A DNA stretch of 35,748 nucleotides. Source: an uncultured bacterium (GTDB taxonomy: Bacteria; Cyanobacteriota; Vampirovibrionia; Gastranaerophilales; Gastranaerophilaceae). The position numbers and the translations under genes are program-made. Location of the stretch: positions 1 to 35,748 of the forward strand of contig CADCNV010000025.1 in assembly GCA_902802825.1 (NCBI GenBank), in the 5' to 3' direction. The notes under the pieces are model-generated. The model did not search any database and was not told the origin of the DNA. It saw nothing but the letters and a program-made list of their open reading frames with translations. Positions 8,378-18,784 of the stretch are shown in pieces (positions within the stretch are counted from its first letter, which is position 1; every line of letters begins with the position of its first letter).

Positions 8378-11300
8378 ATGGCTCACGATATAGAAAAAAT
8401 AATGAATTTGCTTGATGATATTCAAAGAACAAATAACATGCGGGCAGATAGTTTAGATCGTTCACTTTCAGCAATAAGTTCAAAGTTAGATATATCAAGC
8501 AGAGAAGGCGGCGCTGAATTACTTAAAGCATATATTAGTGAGTTATCAAAATCCGTTGATGATAAATATTCCAACACATTATACAAAATAGAAGATATTG
8601 AAAAAGCGCTTAAAGCAATTTATGATTCTCAGGACAACAGTGTAAAAGGTTCTGATTTAAAAGACCTTTTTGAAATTTTAAGCAAAAATATCAACAATTT
8701 TTATACAGAAGCAAGACAACAAAAAGCAATCATTTCCGGAATAGAATCGAAAATCAGCGACATATCTAACAATAAGACTGACAAAGAAGATATTATGAGA
8801 ACCATATCACTTCTTCGCAATGATTTTGGGAATATCAATGCTTCCTACAAATCGTCATTTGATGATATATCTTCAACATTGAAAACTATTTTATCAACAA
8901 TTAAAAGCGTTGATCCTTTAAATACGGGAAAAACCGTTATCACTCAAATTGATATCATGTTTAAATCAATTCATGAAATTGCAACAACACTTCAGGATGT
9001 CAGCGACAGAGAATCAGAAATAGAAAAAATTCTTGTAAACGTTGTAACAAATGAAGAATTAAAAATTACGCAGGGAATCATTGATTCAATTATTGAAAAA
9101 ACAAATGAAATAGGTGATAAGTTAGCTACAGCCGCCCAAAAATCAGATATTGAAGAACTTAACAGATCAATTGACACGCTATACCAAAGTCAAATTTCTC
9201 AAAACAATATTAGTGAGCAGACAGAAAATATACAAAATCAAGCTGAGGAAATAAAACAAACCCTTAGTAAAGTTGCGCAACACATTGATAATATCCCTGA
9301 CGCATCAGAATTAAGCAGCGGCTTAATTAAATTACATGAACAAATAGAGATTCTCGGCAGAGACATTAATACTGCAGATAATACTGCTGATATTGCTGCA
9401 ATGGCTGATGGTATAAGAATTCTTAAAGAAGAGTTTGATACGATAAAAAATATAATTATTGATTTCAATGAAGTTATATCCGGTAAGGTCGCTAATATGG
9501 CTGAATCTGCATCATTTGATACGTCTGATTTTAAGCAGATTATTCTTGATTTGTCTGAGAAATTTCCTCAACCTGACGAAATTTCACAAATTTTGTCAGA
9601 AAACCAAACTTTAAATGAAATCAACGAAAAAACAAATTATATATCAAAACAACTTGATATCTTACCAGCCATTAAGGAAAATGTGGAAGACCTCGTTCAC
9701 AAGCTACCGAATGTTGACATAAGAGAAGAAATATCAACGATATATAATAAAACAAATTCTATCGAAAATTGGCTCAAAAAATCCGGTTCAGATATAAAAA
9801 TTGAAAATACCGCTCCGTACTCTGAAGACTCATCAGCATTTGAAAGACTGCATAAAAAACTTGACAGTATGAGAGATGATATTGAAGATGTAAAAGGTTT
9901 CGGAGAAAAAATATTACGCAACAATAGTGATGTCGAAAATAACATTGCTTCAATCAGTGAATTTTTAAAAAATAATTCTCCGGCAGATGAACAATATGTA
10001 AAAAATGAACTTGATGAAATAAAATCAATGATAGAAGCAAATGTTCAGGACATTGATAATATTGAAGATCCTGATATTACTTCAATCAAAGACTATTTAG
10101 ATCAAATCAAAGAATTAATAAGCCTTAATTCGAACGGAGATTTGTACAGCAAACTTCTTAGCATTGAAGATTCTATCGTAAATAATCACACATTCAATGA
10201 ATCCGCATTTTCACAAATATTGGAAAAAATAAATAATTTTAAATACTCATCAAATTCTGATACAGATAACCAAATAGGAAATGCCATCAATGAATTAATT
10301 TCTATGCGTAGCCAAATTGATAGCTTGCAAAAACAGTTTGATAATAACTTCAGCGGGTCATCAGACAATACGCAAGATATTTATTCTTCAAGGATTGAAG
10401 AATTTATTTCTGATAAATTATCTGATATAAATAACAATCTTACTCAGATTACAAATTGTGTCGGAGAAAAACTTGAACAGGGCTTTACATATCAGGCAGA
10501 TTTACTTGAACAAAAAACAGCAAAATTACAGGAATTTATAGAACAATTAAGTTCAGAAAAAAATATATCCGCCGATTTGGATAACAAATTATCAGGCGCC
10601 GGAAATATTTTGGATGATTTCAGGCAGGAATTGCAATTCGCATCTACGGATATTTCAGACGGGATTGCAAAAAATACGTCTGATATTCTGAATGAAATTA
10701 TGCCTATTAAAGAAATGATTGGCAACATAAGCAAAAATATCAGTTCGGACGGATTAAAAAAAGAAGTCGAAGAATTTAACGATACATTAGTAAGCGCTCC
10801 GGAACTATCTGAAATAAGAACTGATATAGAAGATTTATACGGAAGATTAACTGAAAAATTTACCGAAAACGAGAATAATATAAAAGATTTTGTACTTACT
10901 GATACCGATTCTATTATTATAAAGCTCGACAATTTAAGAGATTATGTTGAAAAAACATTGGATTCTTTTGTTCCGCCTGATACAGATAATATGAAAGAGC
11001 TCAATGAATTTATCAAAAATATTAACGATTTTAAAGAAAGTCAGGCACAATTATTAAGCTTAACAGCCGAAGAAATAAAACAAGAAATTATAACTCAAAG
11101 CGATGAAATCAAATCATTAATTACTGTTGCAAATAATCATGATGCAATTATTGCGGCAATTGAAGACCTCAAAAAGAGTTTCAAATCCGCAAAAACTAAA
11201 GCAAAATCAAAAACAGAAAGTACTGAAGAAGCCGTATACAATGAAGATTTAACTGCAGAATTAAAAGAAGAATTTGAAAAATATACCAAAATAATTGAAA

Positions 11301-13093
11301 AATTATCAGATGATAATACTCAAATTAAAGAAATTCTGACAAATATAGGCGAACGCATAGACAAAGCGCCATTAAATAATTCAAATGAAAAAATCTCAGA
11401 AGGCAGCGAAATAACAGATGATGATTTTGAAATCTCGGATGAAGACATCTTTGGGAATGACAAATTTGATATTGTTCAGGCATTTGACATTCTTCAACAC
11501 GACATAAGCGAGTTGAAAGATTCAATTGATGAAGTTAAAAATGATACTGATGATAAGAATTCTTTGAAAATCCCATCTATAAATAACAGCGGCGTAATGA
11601 TGAGTGTCAATTCAAAATTAGATGAAGTATTGAAATCATTAAATAGTGACTGGCTGAAAGATGTTCAAAAATACATTGAAACAAGCAAAATATCAATGGA
11701 TGAAAAGCTTAATTCCATAGAATCTAAACTTGATATTTTTGTATCTGATTCAACAAACACGGATATATTAAATGATGTATCTGATACATTAAATGAAATT
11801 ACCGATTCAGTAGCGGGGATTACACCACGACTTGATGAAATTGTTCCAAGATTAGAAGAAATTACTCCGGTTATCGAAGAAAAACTAACAGAATCAGATA
11901 AAAAACTTTCAACAATGCTTGAAGAATTAAATCAAAAAATAGGTTTAATCGGGAACGGAACAAATTCCGAAGAATTAAATGATATTAAATCTTTAATCGG
12001 GGAACAAAAAAATTATATTGAAAAACTTGAACCAAGTGAAAAACTTGAAGCATTCAAAAAATGTTTAGATGAAATTTCATTTGAAGTAAACGCATTAGCA
12101 ACAGACTCTAATGCCGATAATGCGAAACTTGATAAAACAATCAAGGAAATGAAAGAATCCCTGATGAGTGCTGTTATAACCATTTTTGATCAGGTTTCTT
12201 TTGTTGAAGAAAGCGAAGATATTAAAGATTTTGTGGAAGAACGAACAGATGAAATTAATCAAAATATCGCATTGATTACTCAACAACTGAAACAACTTTC
12301 ATCTTCCGGGGAAACACAAAATTATACCTACACAATGCAAGATATTGAAACAGATCTTGCAAAATTAAGACTTGCATTAAAGGAATTACAGGATAATAAA
12401 GAACCGGAAAAAGTCGTCGATTTTTCTGAAATTACCGAAAAATTACATTCTATTAATTCATCTGTTGATTTGCTGACTCAGGATGAAATTAAAGAATTAA
12501 AATCAGAAATTTCCGAATTAAAAGAACAAACTCAGTTCCTCATTGCAACATCAGATAAATCTTATGATGCAATAAATACAGGGATTGAAGGTTTTGGAGA
12601 AAAATTAAATGAAAATCTATCAGATAAAGTTGACAAATTATCAAAAATGCTTGAAAACTCCGCACAGTCAGATAAAGTTATTAAGCAGGCACTTATATAT
12701 ATGGGCGAATGGATAGATTCTGCAAGCCAAAGCATTAATAAAATTTCTTCTAATTCCGAAGAAATCAGTAATATTAATAACGTAATAAAAGAAATAGAGG
12801 ATTTAAAAAGTACTATATCTTTAAACACTAATGACACCATTGAACAAAAAATTGACAATTGGAGCGAACAAATAAAATCATTAGAAAATAAATTCTCTAA
12901 AATGGAAAATCTTGAATCTCAACTGACCGAACAACAAGATCGCATTGACAGATTAGAAAAAAATATAGATAAAATTTTAGATTTAATTGAAAATCTTGAA
13001 GATCCGGGAGTTTCAAGAAAAATAGATAAAATCGAAAAACAAATATCAAAATTAGGAACAAATATAGAAAAATTGGCATCTTATGTTGACTAA
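8378..13093 (+). CDS. Giant coiled-coil protein, 1571 residues
   Basis: A very long, acidic, almost entirely helical protein of unknown function. From start to end it repeats short, divergent units such as I-x-x-L-x-x-I with Asp, Glu, Ser, Asn and Lys between (LDSMRDDIEDVKG, LNEIMPIKEMIGNI, LDKTIKEMKESL). This indicates long segmented coiled coils. A Lys-rich linker near residue 950 (SAKTKAKSKTE) and an acidic linker near 1020 (DDDFEISDEDIFGND) break the rod. The C-terminal ~60 residues form a clean heptad coil (QDRIDRLEKNIDKIL). There is no signal peptide, no membrane segment and almost no Cys. It may be a cytoskeletal or scaffold rod. It overlaps the next gene by 11 bp. A real gene; the function call is open. 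Confidence 0.85.
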   Translation: MAHDIEKIMNLLDDIQRTNNMRADSLDRSLSAISSKLDISSREGGAELLKAYISELSKSVDDKYSNTLYKIEDIEKALKAIYDSQDNSVKGSDLKDLFEILSKNINNFYTEARQQKAIISGIESKISDISNNKTDKEDIMRTISLLRNDFGNINASYKSSFDDISSTLKTILSTIKSVDPLNTGKTVITQIDIMFKSIHEIATTLQDVSDRESEIEKILVNVVTNEELKITQGIIDSIIEKTNEIGDKLATAAQKSDIEELNRSIDTLYQSQISQNNISEQTENIQNQAEEIKQTLSKVAQHIDNIPDASELSSGLIKLHEQIEILGRDINTADNTADIAAMADGIRILKEEFDTIKNIIIDFNEVISGKVANMAESASFDTSDFKQIILDLSEKFPQPDEISQILSENQTLNEINEKTNYISKQLDILPAIKENVEDLVHKLPNVDIREEISTIYNKTNSIENWLKKSGSDIKIENTAPYSEDSSAFERLHKKLDSMRDDIEDVKGFGEKILRNNSDVENNIASISEFLKNNSPADEQYVKNELDEIKSMIEANVQDIDNIEDPDITSIKDYLDQIKELISLNSNGDLYSKLLSIEDSIVNNHTFNESAFSQILEKINNFKYSSNSDTDNQIGNAINELISMRSQIDSLQKQFDNNFSGSSDNTQDIYSSRIEEFISDKLSDINNNLTQITNCVGEKLEQGFTYQADLLEQKTAKLQEFIEQLSSEKNISADLDNKLSGAGNILDDFRQELQFASTDISDGIAKNTSDILNEIMPIKEMIGNISKNISSDGLKKEVEEFNDTLVSAPELSEIRTDIEDLYGRLTEKFTENENNIKDFVLTDTDSIIIKLDNLRDYVEKTLDSFVPPDTDNMKELNEFIKNINDFKESQAQLLSLTAEEIKQEIITQSDEIKSLITVANNHDAIIAAIEDLKKSFKSAKTKAKSKTESTEEAVYNEDLTAELKEEFEKYTKIIEKLSDDNTQIKEILTNIGERIDKAPLNNSNEKISEGSEITDDDFEISDEDIFGNDKFDIVQAFDILQHDISELKDSIDEVKNDTDDKNSLKIPSINNSGVMMSVNSKLDEVLKSLNSDWLKDVQKYIETSKISMDEKLNSIESKLDIFVSDSTNTDILNDVSDTLNEITDSVAGITPRLDEIVPRLEEITPVIEEKLTESDKKLSTMLEELNQKIGLIGNGTNSEELNDIKSLIGEQKNYIEKLEPSEKLEAFKKCLDEISFEVNALATDSNADNAKLDKTIKEMKESLMSAVITIFDQVSFVEESEDIKDFVEERTDEINQNIALITQQLKQLSSSGETQNYTYTMQDIETDLAKLRLALKELQDNKEPEKVVDFSEITEKLHSINSSVDLLTQDEIKELKSEISELKEQTQFLIATSDKSYDAINTGIEGFGEKLNENLSDKVDKLSKMLENSAQSDKVIKQALIYMGEWIDSASQSINKISSNSEEISNINNVIKEIEDLKSTISLNTNDTIEQKIDNWSEQIKSLENKFSKMENLESQLTEQQDRIDRLEKNIDKILDLIENLEDPGVSRKIDKIEKQISKLGTNIEKLASYVD

Positions 13094-14465
13094 GCTGACA
13101 AAAGAATTGAATAATACGTTACCCCGCGGGCAGGTTCTTACAAATATTGAAGAAAGATATGCATATTCTTTTGATGCTTCAGAACGTCAAAGCGCCAATT
13201 CAAATATTGCAGATGCAGTAGTATTTGTACAAAATACTGATGAAGTATTAGAAGTAGTAAAAATTGCCAATAGATATAAAGTCCCTATAATATGCAGAGG
13301 TGCAGGTACAAACACTGTCGGCAGCTGTGTCCCAGTTAACGGCGGAATTATATTAAATTTCTCTCAAATGAATAAGATACTGAATTTAGATGTTCAAAAT
13401 ATGACTATAAAAGTTCAGCCGGGAGTAACAATTGAAGAAATACAAAAAGCCGCGCAAAAAAATAATTTATTTTATCCTCCTGATCCGTCGAATATGAAAG
13501 TTTCAACAATCGGAGGAAGTATTGCACAAAATTCCGCAGGAGCAAGATGTTTTAAATACGGTTCAACTAAAAATTATATTATAGATATGCTTGTTGTTAC
13601 GGCTGCAGGAAAACTTATCAGAACCGGTTCAAATACCGTAAAAAATGCAGTCGGCTACGACTTAAATTCTTTATTTACAGGTTCTGAGGGTACGTTAGGC
13701 ATTATTGTTGAAGCAACGTTAAAACTTATACCCAAACCACAAGAAACACAAGTTTTAATGGCATATTTTGACAATATAAACGACACTGTTGAATGTGTTA
13801 ATCAGATTATCGCACAGAGAATTTACCCGTCTACAATCGATTTTATGGATAAAAATGCACTTAATACCGTCGAACAATTTTATCACACCGGACTTTTAAC
13901 CGATAAGGATTCGGCACTGCTGATTGAGATAGATGGCGATTACGAAAGTGTATTAAAAGCAAAATACAATATCTGTCAAATTCTCAATTTAAACAATGCC
14001 GCTAATATACAATATTCAAAAAACGAACAGGAAGCGGAAGAAATATGGAAAGCAAGACGTTCTTCAATGGCTGCTTGTGCAAAACTAAAACCGAATGTTA
14101 CAACAGACGATATAATTGTCCCGAGAGGTAATCTTGCTAAACTTATTAAAGGAGTTCAACAAATATGCAAAGACCACGGATTATCTTCCTGTCTTGTAGG
14201 GCATGTAGGTGATGGAAGCATACACCCGCAAATCCCTATTGATTTTTCTGATGAAAAAGAGTACAAAGAATACAAACTTGCTAAAGCCGAAATGTATGAC
14301 CTTGCGATTTCACTGGACGGAACAATATCAGGAGAACACGGTATAGGAATTGAGAAAAAGCCGTATATAAATAAAGTTGTTGAAGCAGGCGCTCTAAACT
14401 ATATGAGAGAAATAAAAAAGATTTTTGACCCTAATAATATACTAAATCCTTACAAAATATTTTAA
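13083..14465 (+). CDS. glcD: FAD-linked oxidase, GlcD-like (glycolate/D-lactate dehydrogenase family)
   Basis: A 460-residue flavoprotein of the PCMH-type FAD-binding family that oxidises a 2-hydroxyacid such as glycolate or D-lactate. The FAD-binding part shows ICRGAGTNTVGSCVP, PPDPSNMKVSTIGGSIAQN and the GYDL-x-L-F-TGSEGTLGI region. The C-terminal catalytic part shows VGHVGDGSIHP and GTISGEHGIGIEK, both typical of GlcD. Partner subunits GlcE and GlcF are not adjacent, so it may work alone or with an unlinked Fe-S protein. The ATG lies inside the end of the coiled-coil gene (11-bp overlap), implying co-transcription. Its stop directly abuts the stop of convergent pcrA. Confidence 0.9.
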   Translation: MLTKLTKELNNTLPRGQVLTNIEERYAYSFDASERQSANSNIADAVVFVQNTDEVLEVVKIANRYKVPIICRGAGTNTVGSCVPVNGGIILNFSQMNKILNLDVQNMTIKVQPGVTIEEIQKAAQKNNLFYPPDPSNMKVSTIGGSIAQNSAGARCFKYGSTKNYIIDMLVVTAAGKLIRTGSNTVKNAVGYDLNSLFTGSEGTLGIIVEATLKLIPKPQETQVLMAYFDNINDTVECVNQIIAQRIYPSTIDFMDKNALNTVEQFYHTGLLTDKDSALLIEIDGDYESVLKAKYNICQILNLNNAANIQYSKNEQEAEEIWKARRSSMAACAKLKPNVTTDDIIVPRGNLAKLIKGVQQICKDHGLSSCLVGHVGDGSIHPQIPIDFSDEKEYKEYKLAKAEMYDLAISLDGTISGEHGIGIEKKPYINKVVEAGALNYMREIKKIFDPNNILNPYKIF

Positions 14466-16961
14466 CTAAAACTTTTTCAATTTAGCATAAGATGCATCCA
14501 TGGCTTTTTTGCCGGATTTTCCAAAATCAACGGTATACATAACGCTTTCACCAAGGTTCATAACATTTGTAATATGCCCTATTCCCATCTGTTCATGAAA
14601 AACCCGCTGACCGACATCAAAAACCTCTGTTACGGTTTGGGCATTTATACGTTCCTGTTCACGTTGTTTTGCTTCCTGTTCCTCTTTTGCAAGTCTTGCT
14701 CTGCGTTCATCTGCCATACGTTTTATCTTATTATCTGCAAAAAATGCTTTTAATTTTTCTTCTTCACGCTGCTTGTTTATGGCTGATTTCACAATAATTG
14801 ACTTTTGCGGAGTGCGATTTGATTGCTGTTTATAACTCGATAATCCGCGTTTTTGTGGAGCTACAAAATTTGCACCAAATCCTGTGGAAGGTCTTACATA
14901 ACCATCAGGACTTGTTGAAATTGAAGAAGTTGAATAAGAAGATTTTGCCTTTGAAACAGCACTTCTAAAGGTTGAAGTACCTGCGCTGTATTCATCAGAT
15001 TCAAATGATTCAATAAGATTTTTAGGTATTTCATCAATAAATCTTGAGGGATTGTAATATCTGTATTCTCCCCAAGTTTGTCTTCGTTTTGAAGACACAA
15101 GATACAATTTTTCTTTCGCTCTTGTTATGCCAACATACATAAGTCGGCGTTCTTCTTCAATTTCGGACGGGGATTGGAGAGTTCTTTGAGACGGGAAAAT
15201 ACCTTCATCCATCCCTGCAATAAACACCGTAGGAAATTCCAAACCTTTTGCGGAATGTAAAGTCATTAGCGTCACAAAATTTGCCTCTTCATTCATAGAA
15301 TCAAGATCAGACACAAGAGCAACCTGCTGCAAGAATTCTGATAGCATATCAAATTCATCTTCGGGTTGAAATTCTTCGGCAACATTTACTAATTCCTGTA
15401 AATTACCCTTATGATCATTATATTCATCAGGATCTTTATAGGTATCCTGCAAATATGATAAATAATCAATTTTTTCGATAAGAAGTGACATAAATTCTTT
15501 AAGAGAATACGAGTTCACCGCCTGAGAAAATTTATATATCAGCGTTGCGAAGTCTTTCAGTTTGGCACATGTTTTTGCGTTTAAATTTTCACATTCATCG
15601 CTTATTTTGATTGCCTCATACAAACTTATATCACGTTCATTGGCAAAATCAGTCAAATGCTTCATTGTGGTATCACCAATTCCGCGTTTTGGAACATTTA
15701 TTATACGACGCAGACACTGAGAATCTTCTGTATTGTTAATAAGCTTTAAATATGCCAAAATATCTTTTACTTCGGCTCTGTCATAGAATTTTATGCCGCC
15801 GTATATTTTATACGGAACACCCATTCCCATGCAAGCTTCTTCCAAAGCTCTTGACTGATTATTAGTACGATAAAGAACAGCAAATTGATTATAATTCCCG
15901 TATGAATTTTTCTTGATATTTCTTGCTATATAATTTGCTTCATCACTTTCATCTGCTGCAATATAATAGCTTAACTTTTCGCCTTCCCCAAGATTTGAAT
16001 ACAAAACCTTATCAACCCTTTGCTCATTATTTTCAATGACAGCATTTGCAGCATTAAGAATATTTGCTGTTGAACGATAATTTTGCTCTAATTTAACTAC
16101 TTTTACATCTTTATAATCATTTTGGAAATTCATTATGATTTTAAAATCAGCTCCGCGCCACGAGTATATAGACTGATCGACATCACCGACAACACAAAGA
16201 GAACGTTCAGGGGGAACATTAGATTGCATATTCGTATAAAGCATATTTACAAGCTTATACTGTGCAAGGTTAGTATCCTGATACTCATCAACAAGAATAT
16301 GAGAAAATTTATCAAAATATTTTTTACGTACTTCTTCATTTTGTTCAAGCAGGCGAACAGTCAGCATCAACATATCATCAAAATCAATTGCATTATTTGA
16401 TGTAAGTGTTTTATCATATTCTTCGTATATTGATGCAATTTTTTGCCCTTTATAATCTCTTGCGGTGCGATAAAGCATATCTGCATCCTGCATTTTGTTT
16501 TTAGCGTTTGAGATAACAGCTTTTACTAATTTTGTTGCATATATTTTTTCATCAAGATTTAATTTTTTGATTATTCGCGTAATTATCTGATTTGTGTCAC
16601 TATCATCATATATGGTGAAGTTTTTATCGAGTTTTTTACCCGTCACTGTATTGTATTTGTCAATATTTTCTCTTAAAATCCTGCCGCAGATTCCGTGAAA
16701 AGTACCAACCCACATTGACTTAACCTTGTCTTCCCCGATAATATTACCTATACGTTCTTTCATTTCTTTTGCAGCTTTGTTTGTAAAAGTAACCGCCAGA
16801 ATATTCCACGGCTTTATACCGTTTTCAATCATATATGCAATACGAGTAGTAAGAACCTTTGTTTTGCCTGAGCCGGCACCGGCCAAAATAAGCATTGCGC
16901 CCTGCATAGTCTGAACCGCATCAGTTTGTTCTTTATTAAGCTTTTCAAGCAGATTATCCAT
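14466..16961 (-). CDS. pcrA: ATP-dependent 3'-5' DNA helicase PcrA/UvrD
   Basis: A superfamily-1A helicase for DNA repair and clearing of replication or transcription blocks. Motifs in order: LAGAGSGKT (Walker A), ILVDEYQDTN (motif II), VVGDVDQSIYSWRGAD (III), EQNYRS (IV), LMTLHSAKGLEFPTVF (V), and RRLMYVGITRAKEKLYL (VI). The final ~50 residues (FDVGQRVFHEQMGIGHI to the end) match the Tudor-like C-terminal domain by which PcrA binds RNA polymerase, after a Ser/Lys-rich linker. I choose the ATG at 16961 (831 residues), because GGAAGAGGG lies just upstream of it. The TTG at 16979 is less likely. The promoter is the palindrome at 16983-17008. Confidence 0.95.
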   Translation of the reverse strand: MDNLLEKLNKEQTDAVQTMQGAMLILAGAGSGKTKVLTTRIAYMIENGIKPWNILAVTFTNKAAKEMKERIGNIIGEDKVKSMWVGTFHGICGRILRENIDKYNTVTGKKLDKNFTIYDDSDTNQIITRIIKKLNLDEKIYATKLVKAVISNAKNKMQDADMLYRTARDYKGQKIASIYEEYDKTLTSNNAIDFDDMLMLTVRLLEQNEEVRKKYFDKFSHILVDEYQDTNLAQYKLVNMLYTNMQSNVPPERSLCVVGDVDQSIYSWRGADFKIIMNFQNDYKDVKVVKLEQNYRSTANILNAANAVIENNEQRVDKVLYSNLGEGEKLSYYIAADESDEANYIARNIKKNSYGNYNQFAVLYRTNNQSRALEEACMGMGVPYKIYGGIKFYDRAEVKDILAYLKLINNTEDSQCLRRIINVPKRGIGDTTMKHLTDFANERDISLYEAIKISDECENLNAKTCAKLKDFATLIYKFSQAVNSYSLKEFMSLLIEKIDYLSYLQDTYKDPDEYNDHKGNLQELVNVAEEFQPEDEFDMLSEFLQQVALVSDLDSMNEEANFVTLMTLHSAKGLEFPTVFIAGMDEGIFPSQRTLQSPSEIEEERRLMYVGITRAKEKLYLVSSKRRQTWGEYRYYNPSRFIDEIPKNLIESFESDEYSAGTSTFRSAVSKAKSSYSTSSISTSPDGYVRPSTGFGANFVAPQKRGLSSYKQQSNRTPQKSIIVKSAINKQREEEKLKAFFADNKIKRMADERRARLAKEEQEAKQREQERINAQTVTEVFDVGQRVFHEQMGIGHITNVMNLGESVMYTVDFGKSGKKAMDASYAKLKKF

Positions 16962-16982
16962 GCCCTCTTCCCAAATCAAAAA

Positions 16983-17008
16983 AAATATGCTATACTTATA
17001 GCATATTT
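16983..17008. promoter_or_regulatory. Palindromic divergent promoter between pcrA and the DprA-like gene
   Basis: A perfect 12-bp inverted repeat, AAATATGCTATA and TATAGCATATTT, around a 2-base centre. On the plus strand it contains the extended -10 TGCTATACT; on the minus strand it contains TGCTATAAG. Both genes could therefore start from overlapping -10 elements of the same palindrome, with leaders of about 44 (plus) and 27 (minus) bases that hold good ribosome sites. It could equally be an operator. Confidence 0.6.
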
Positions 17009-17047
17009 GAAAAATGAATATTAATCAATGAAAAGGTGAAGTAAAAA

Positions 17048-17647
17048 ATGACAGAAAGTGAGATAGGAATTTTAATGAGTTCGGATGAGAAAAAAGAAAA
17101 TCAGGAAAGTTCAATTGTAGTACCGATTGATGATGATATGGATACTGTAAAAGCTGATTCTCCGAACACCGTAGATGAACTTGCTATGGAATTGGCAACA
17201 ATAAAACAATCCGCAAAGAAAATTGCAATCATCGGAAGCCGTAATCTTCCTATTACACACCAACAAATGATAGAAACTCTTGCAACCGCACTTGTTATGC
17301 AAGGGAATACAATAATTACATCAGGGGGTTCATCAGGTACAAATGCGGCTGCTATCCGCGGCGCAATGAAAGCAAATCCTGATAAATTGAGTGTTATTCT
17401 TCCGCAAACTATCGGACAACAGCCAAGCGACGTTCAGGACCAGCTTATCGGAGTTCCCAACATTATTGAACACGCAGACAGAGCAATGATGACACTTGCG
17501 GATGCATCAAGAGTTTGCAACCGAGAAATTATTGATGAATGTAATCAATTAATTTGCTTCTTGTCTCATACAAGTAAAACTTTATATAATGCAGTAAGAT
17601 ATGCCGAAGAAGGCCATAAAGTTATCACTGTATTTTATTTAGACTAA
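17048..17647 (+). CDS. DprA/LOG-like Rossmann-fold protein
   Basis: A 199-residue protein. After an acidic, disordered N-terminus (residues 1-55) it has a Rossmann-like domain: KIAIIGSRNLPITHQQM, then ITSGGSSGTNAAAIRGA, then VILPQTIGQQPSDVQDQL. These resemble the nucleotide/DNA-binding core of DprA (Smf), the protein that loads RecA on incoming single strands, and the related LOG family. Cyanobacteria carry short stand-alone proteins of this type. It lacks the SAM and winged-helix parts of full DprA, so a competence role is uncertain. The ATG at 17048 follows AAGGTGAAG. It is likely co-transcribed with the repeat protein 20 bp downstream. Confidence 0.75.
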   Translation: MTESEIGILMSSDEKKENQESSIVVPIDDDMDTVKADSPNTVDELAMELATIKQSAKKIAIIGSRNLPITHQQMIETLATALVMQGNTIITSGGSSGTNAAAIRGAMKANPDKLSVILPQTIGQQPSDVQDQLIGVPNIIEHADRAMMTLADASRVCNREIIDECNQLICFLSHTSKTLYNAVRYAEEGHKVITVFYLD

Positions 17648-17667
17648 TTTTAAATTACAAGGTTTTT

Positions 17668-18784
17668 ATGTCTGATAAATTAAAACAATTGACAGGTAAA
17701 AATCCAAAAGATTTTGAACCTGTGGCTTATAGTCTTATGAATACGCCTGATGTCGATTTATTTAAAGAATTAATTGACAAGGACGATTTTTTGTTTGATT
17801 TTGTCAAAAATAATGTTGCCAAACGGCTAGAAAAAGCTTGTAATAAAAATAATTATCCGAATCTTATTAAATTACTGAAGTTTTATTCTCCGTCATATGA
17901 AGATTTTATAGTTTCAAATCTTGTAAAATATGCTAATGAAGATCTTACGGATCAAATGCTAGAATTGTTAGAAAACGGGAACGACAGTGAAAAAACTTAC
18001 TGCGCAAAATATTTTGAATATATAAATGATCCGCTGGCATTAGATTTATTAAAGAAGTATGCTTTTTGTGAAAATCCATCATTAAGCACAAATTGCATAT
18101 ATGCACTAAAAGCATTTGGGGATAAGGATTTGTATAATCAGGCATTGGTAAAATTGAATTCTGATGATGAATTTGAACAATTATCAGGGGTAAAATTCCT
18201 TGTTTCTTATGGGGACAGGACTTGCGTTTCAGATATAATAAAAGCCGTTGAAAACTCATCATTAGCAGAGCATATTGCATCAGAGTTGCCATATCTGGTT
18301 CCGCTAAATGAATTAAATCCAAAAGAAAAATTATACATATTAATCTTTTGATTTTGAGCTTTATAATATCTTCGAAGAAATATTAAACTCAGATTTAACA
18401 CCTGAAACAGCAGTTGTTTTACTTAATGCCGCAGATAAATTTGATACCCTAACCGAAAATGACGAATACCTGTTTGATGAATCAAAGGAAACTAAACAGG
18501 AAATTTTCGACATTAAAAAATTATTATCGGTTTTAAACAGAGAAGAATTAAAAGAACTATCAGACAAAGAACTCAATCAAAATAGCCCTTATGTATTTAC
18601 AGCACTAGAATATACCTCAAATTCGGATAAAGTTCGCAACCTGCTTACATCAAGTAATCAGACATTGGTATTAAAATCTGTTGAAATACTTAAAAAATTG
18701 GGGAAATTATCATCATCTGACAAAAACTTTGCCTTAGAGAATATTTCGGATGAAAATATTACAAATATAATTTTAGCCCTTTAA
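17668..18784 (+). pseudogene. HEAT-like repeat protein interrupted by a +1 frameshift
   Basis: Two reading frames together encode one ~371-residue helical repeat protein of unknown function. The first runs from the ATG at 17668 to a TGA at 18349-18351 (227 residues: MSDKLKQLTGKNPKDFEP to LYILIF). The second continues one base later, at 18347, as FDFELYNIFEEIL, and is open to the TAA at 18782-18784. Both parts share the same composition and helix-pair pattern (DLTDQMLELLENGNDSEK, TLVLKSVEILKKLGK). The junction is ATC TTT TGA, a run of four T. Deleting one T restores a single frame. It may be a natural mutation, a sequence error, or programmed +1 frameshifting. The 3' end overlaps the convergent gene by 12 bp. 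Confidence 0.8.

Noticed and set aside
10492..10932. 146-residue minus-strand frame inside the coiled-coil gene
   Set aside because: Ser/Phe/Ile-rich mirror of the Glu/Asp/Lys-rich coding strand; a shadow of the real gene, as are the other minus-strand frames there.
8378..13093. Methyl-accepting chemotaxis or SMC-type protein
   Set aside because: No HAMP or signalling hairpin, no ATP-binding head and no hinge were visible; only coiled coil.
17945..18322. 125-residue minus-strand frame across the frameshifted gene
   Set aside because: The plus-strand frames on both sides of the break show consistent protein-like composition; this one does not.
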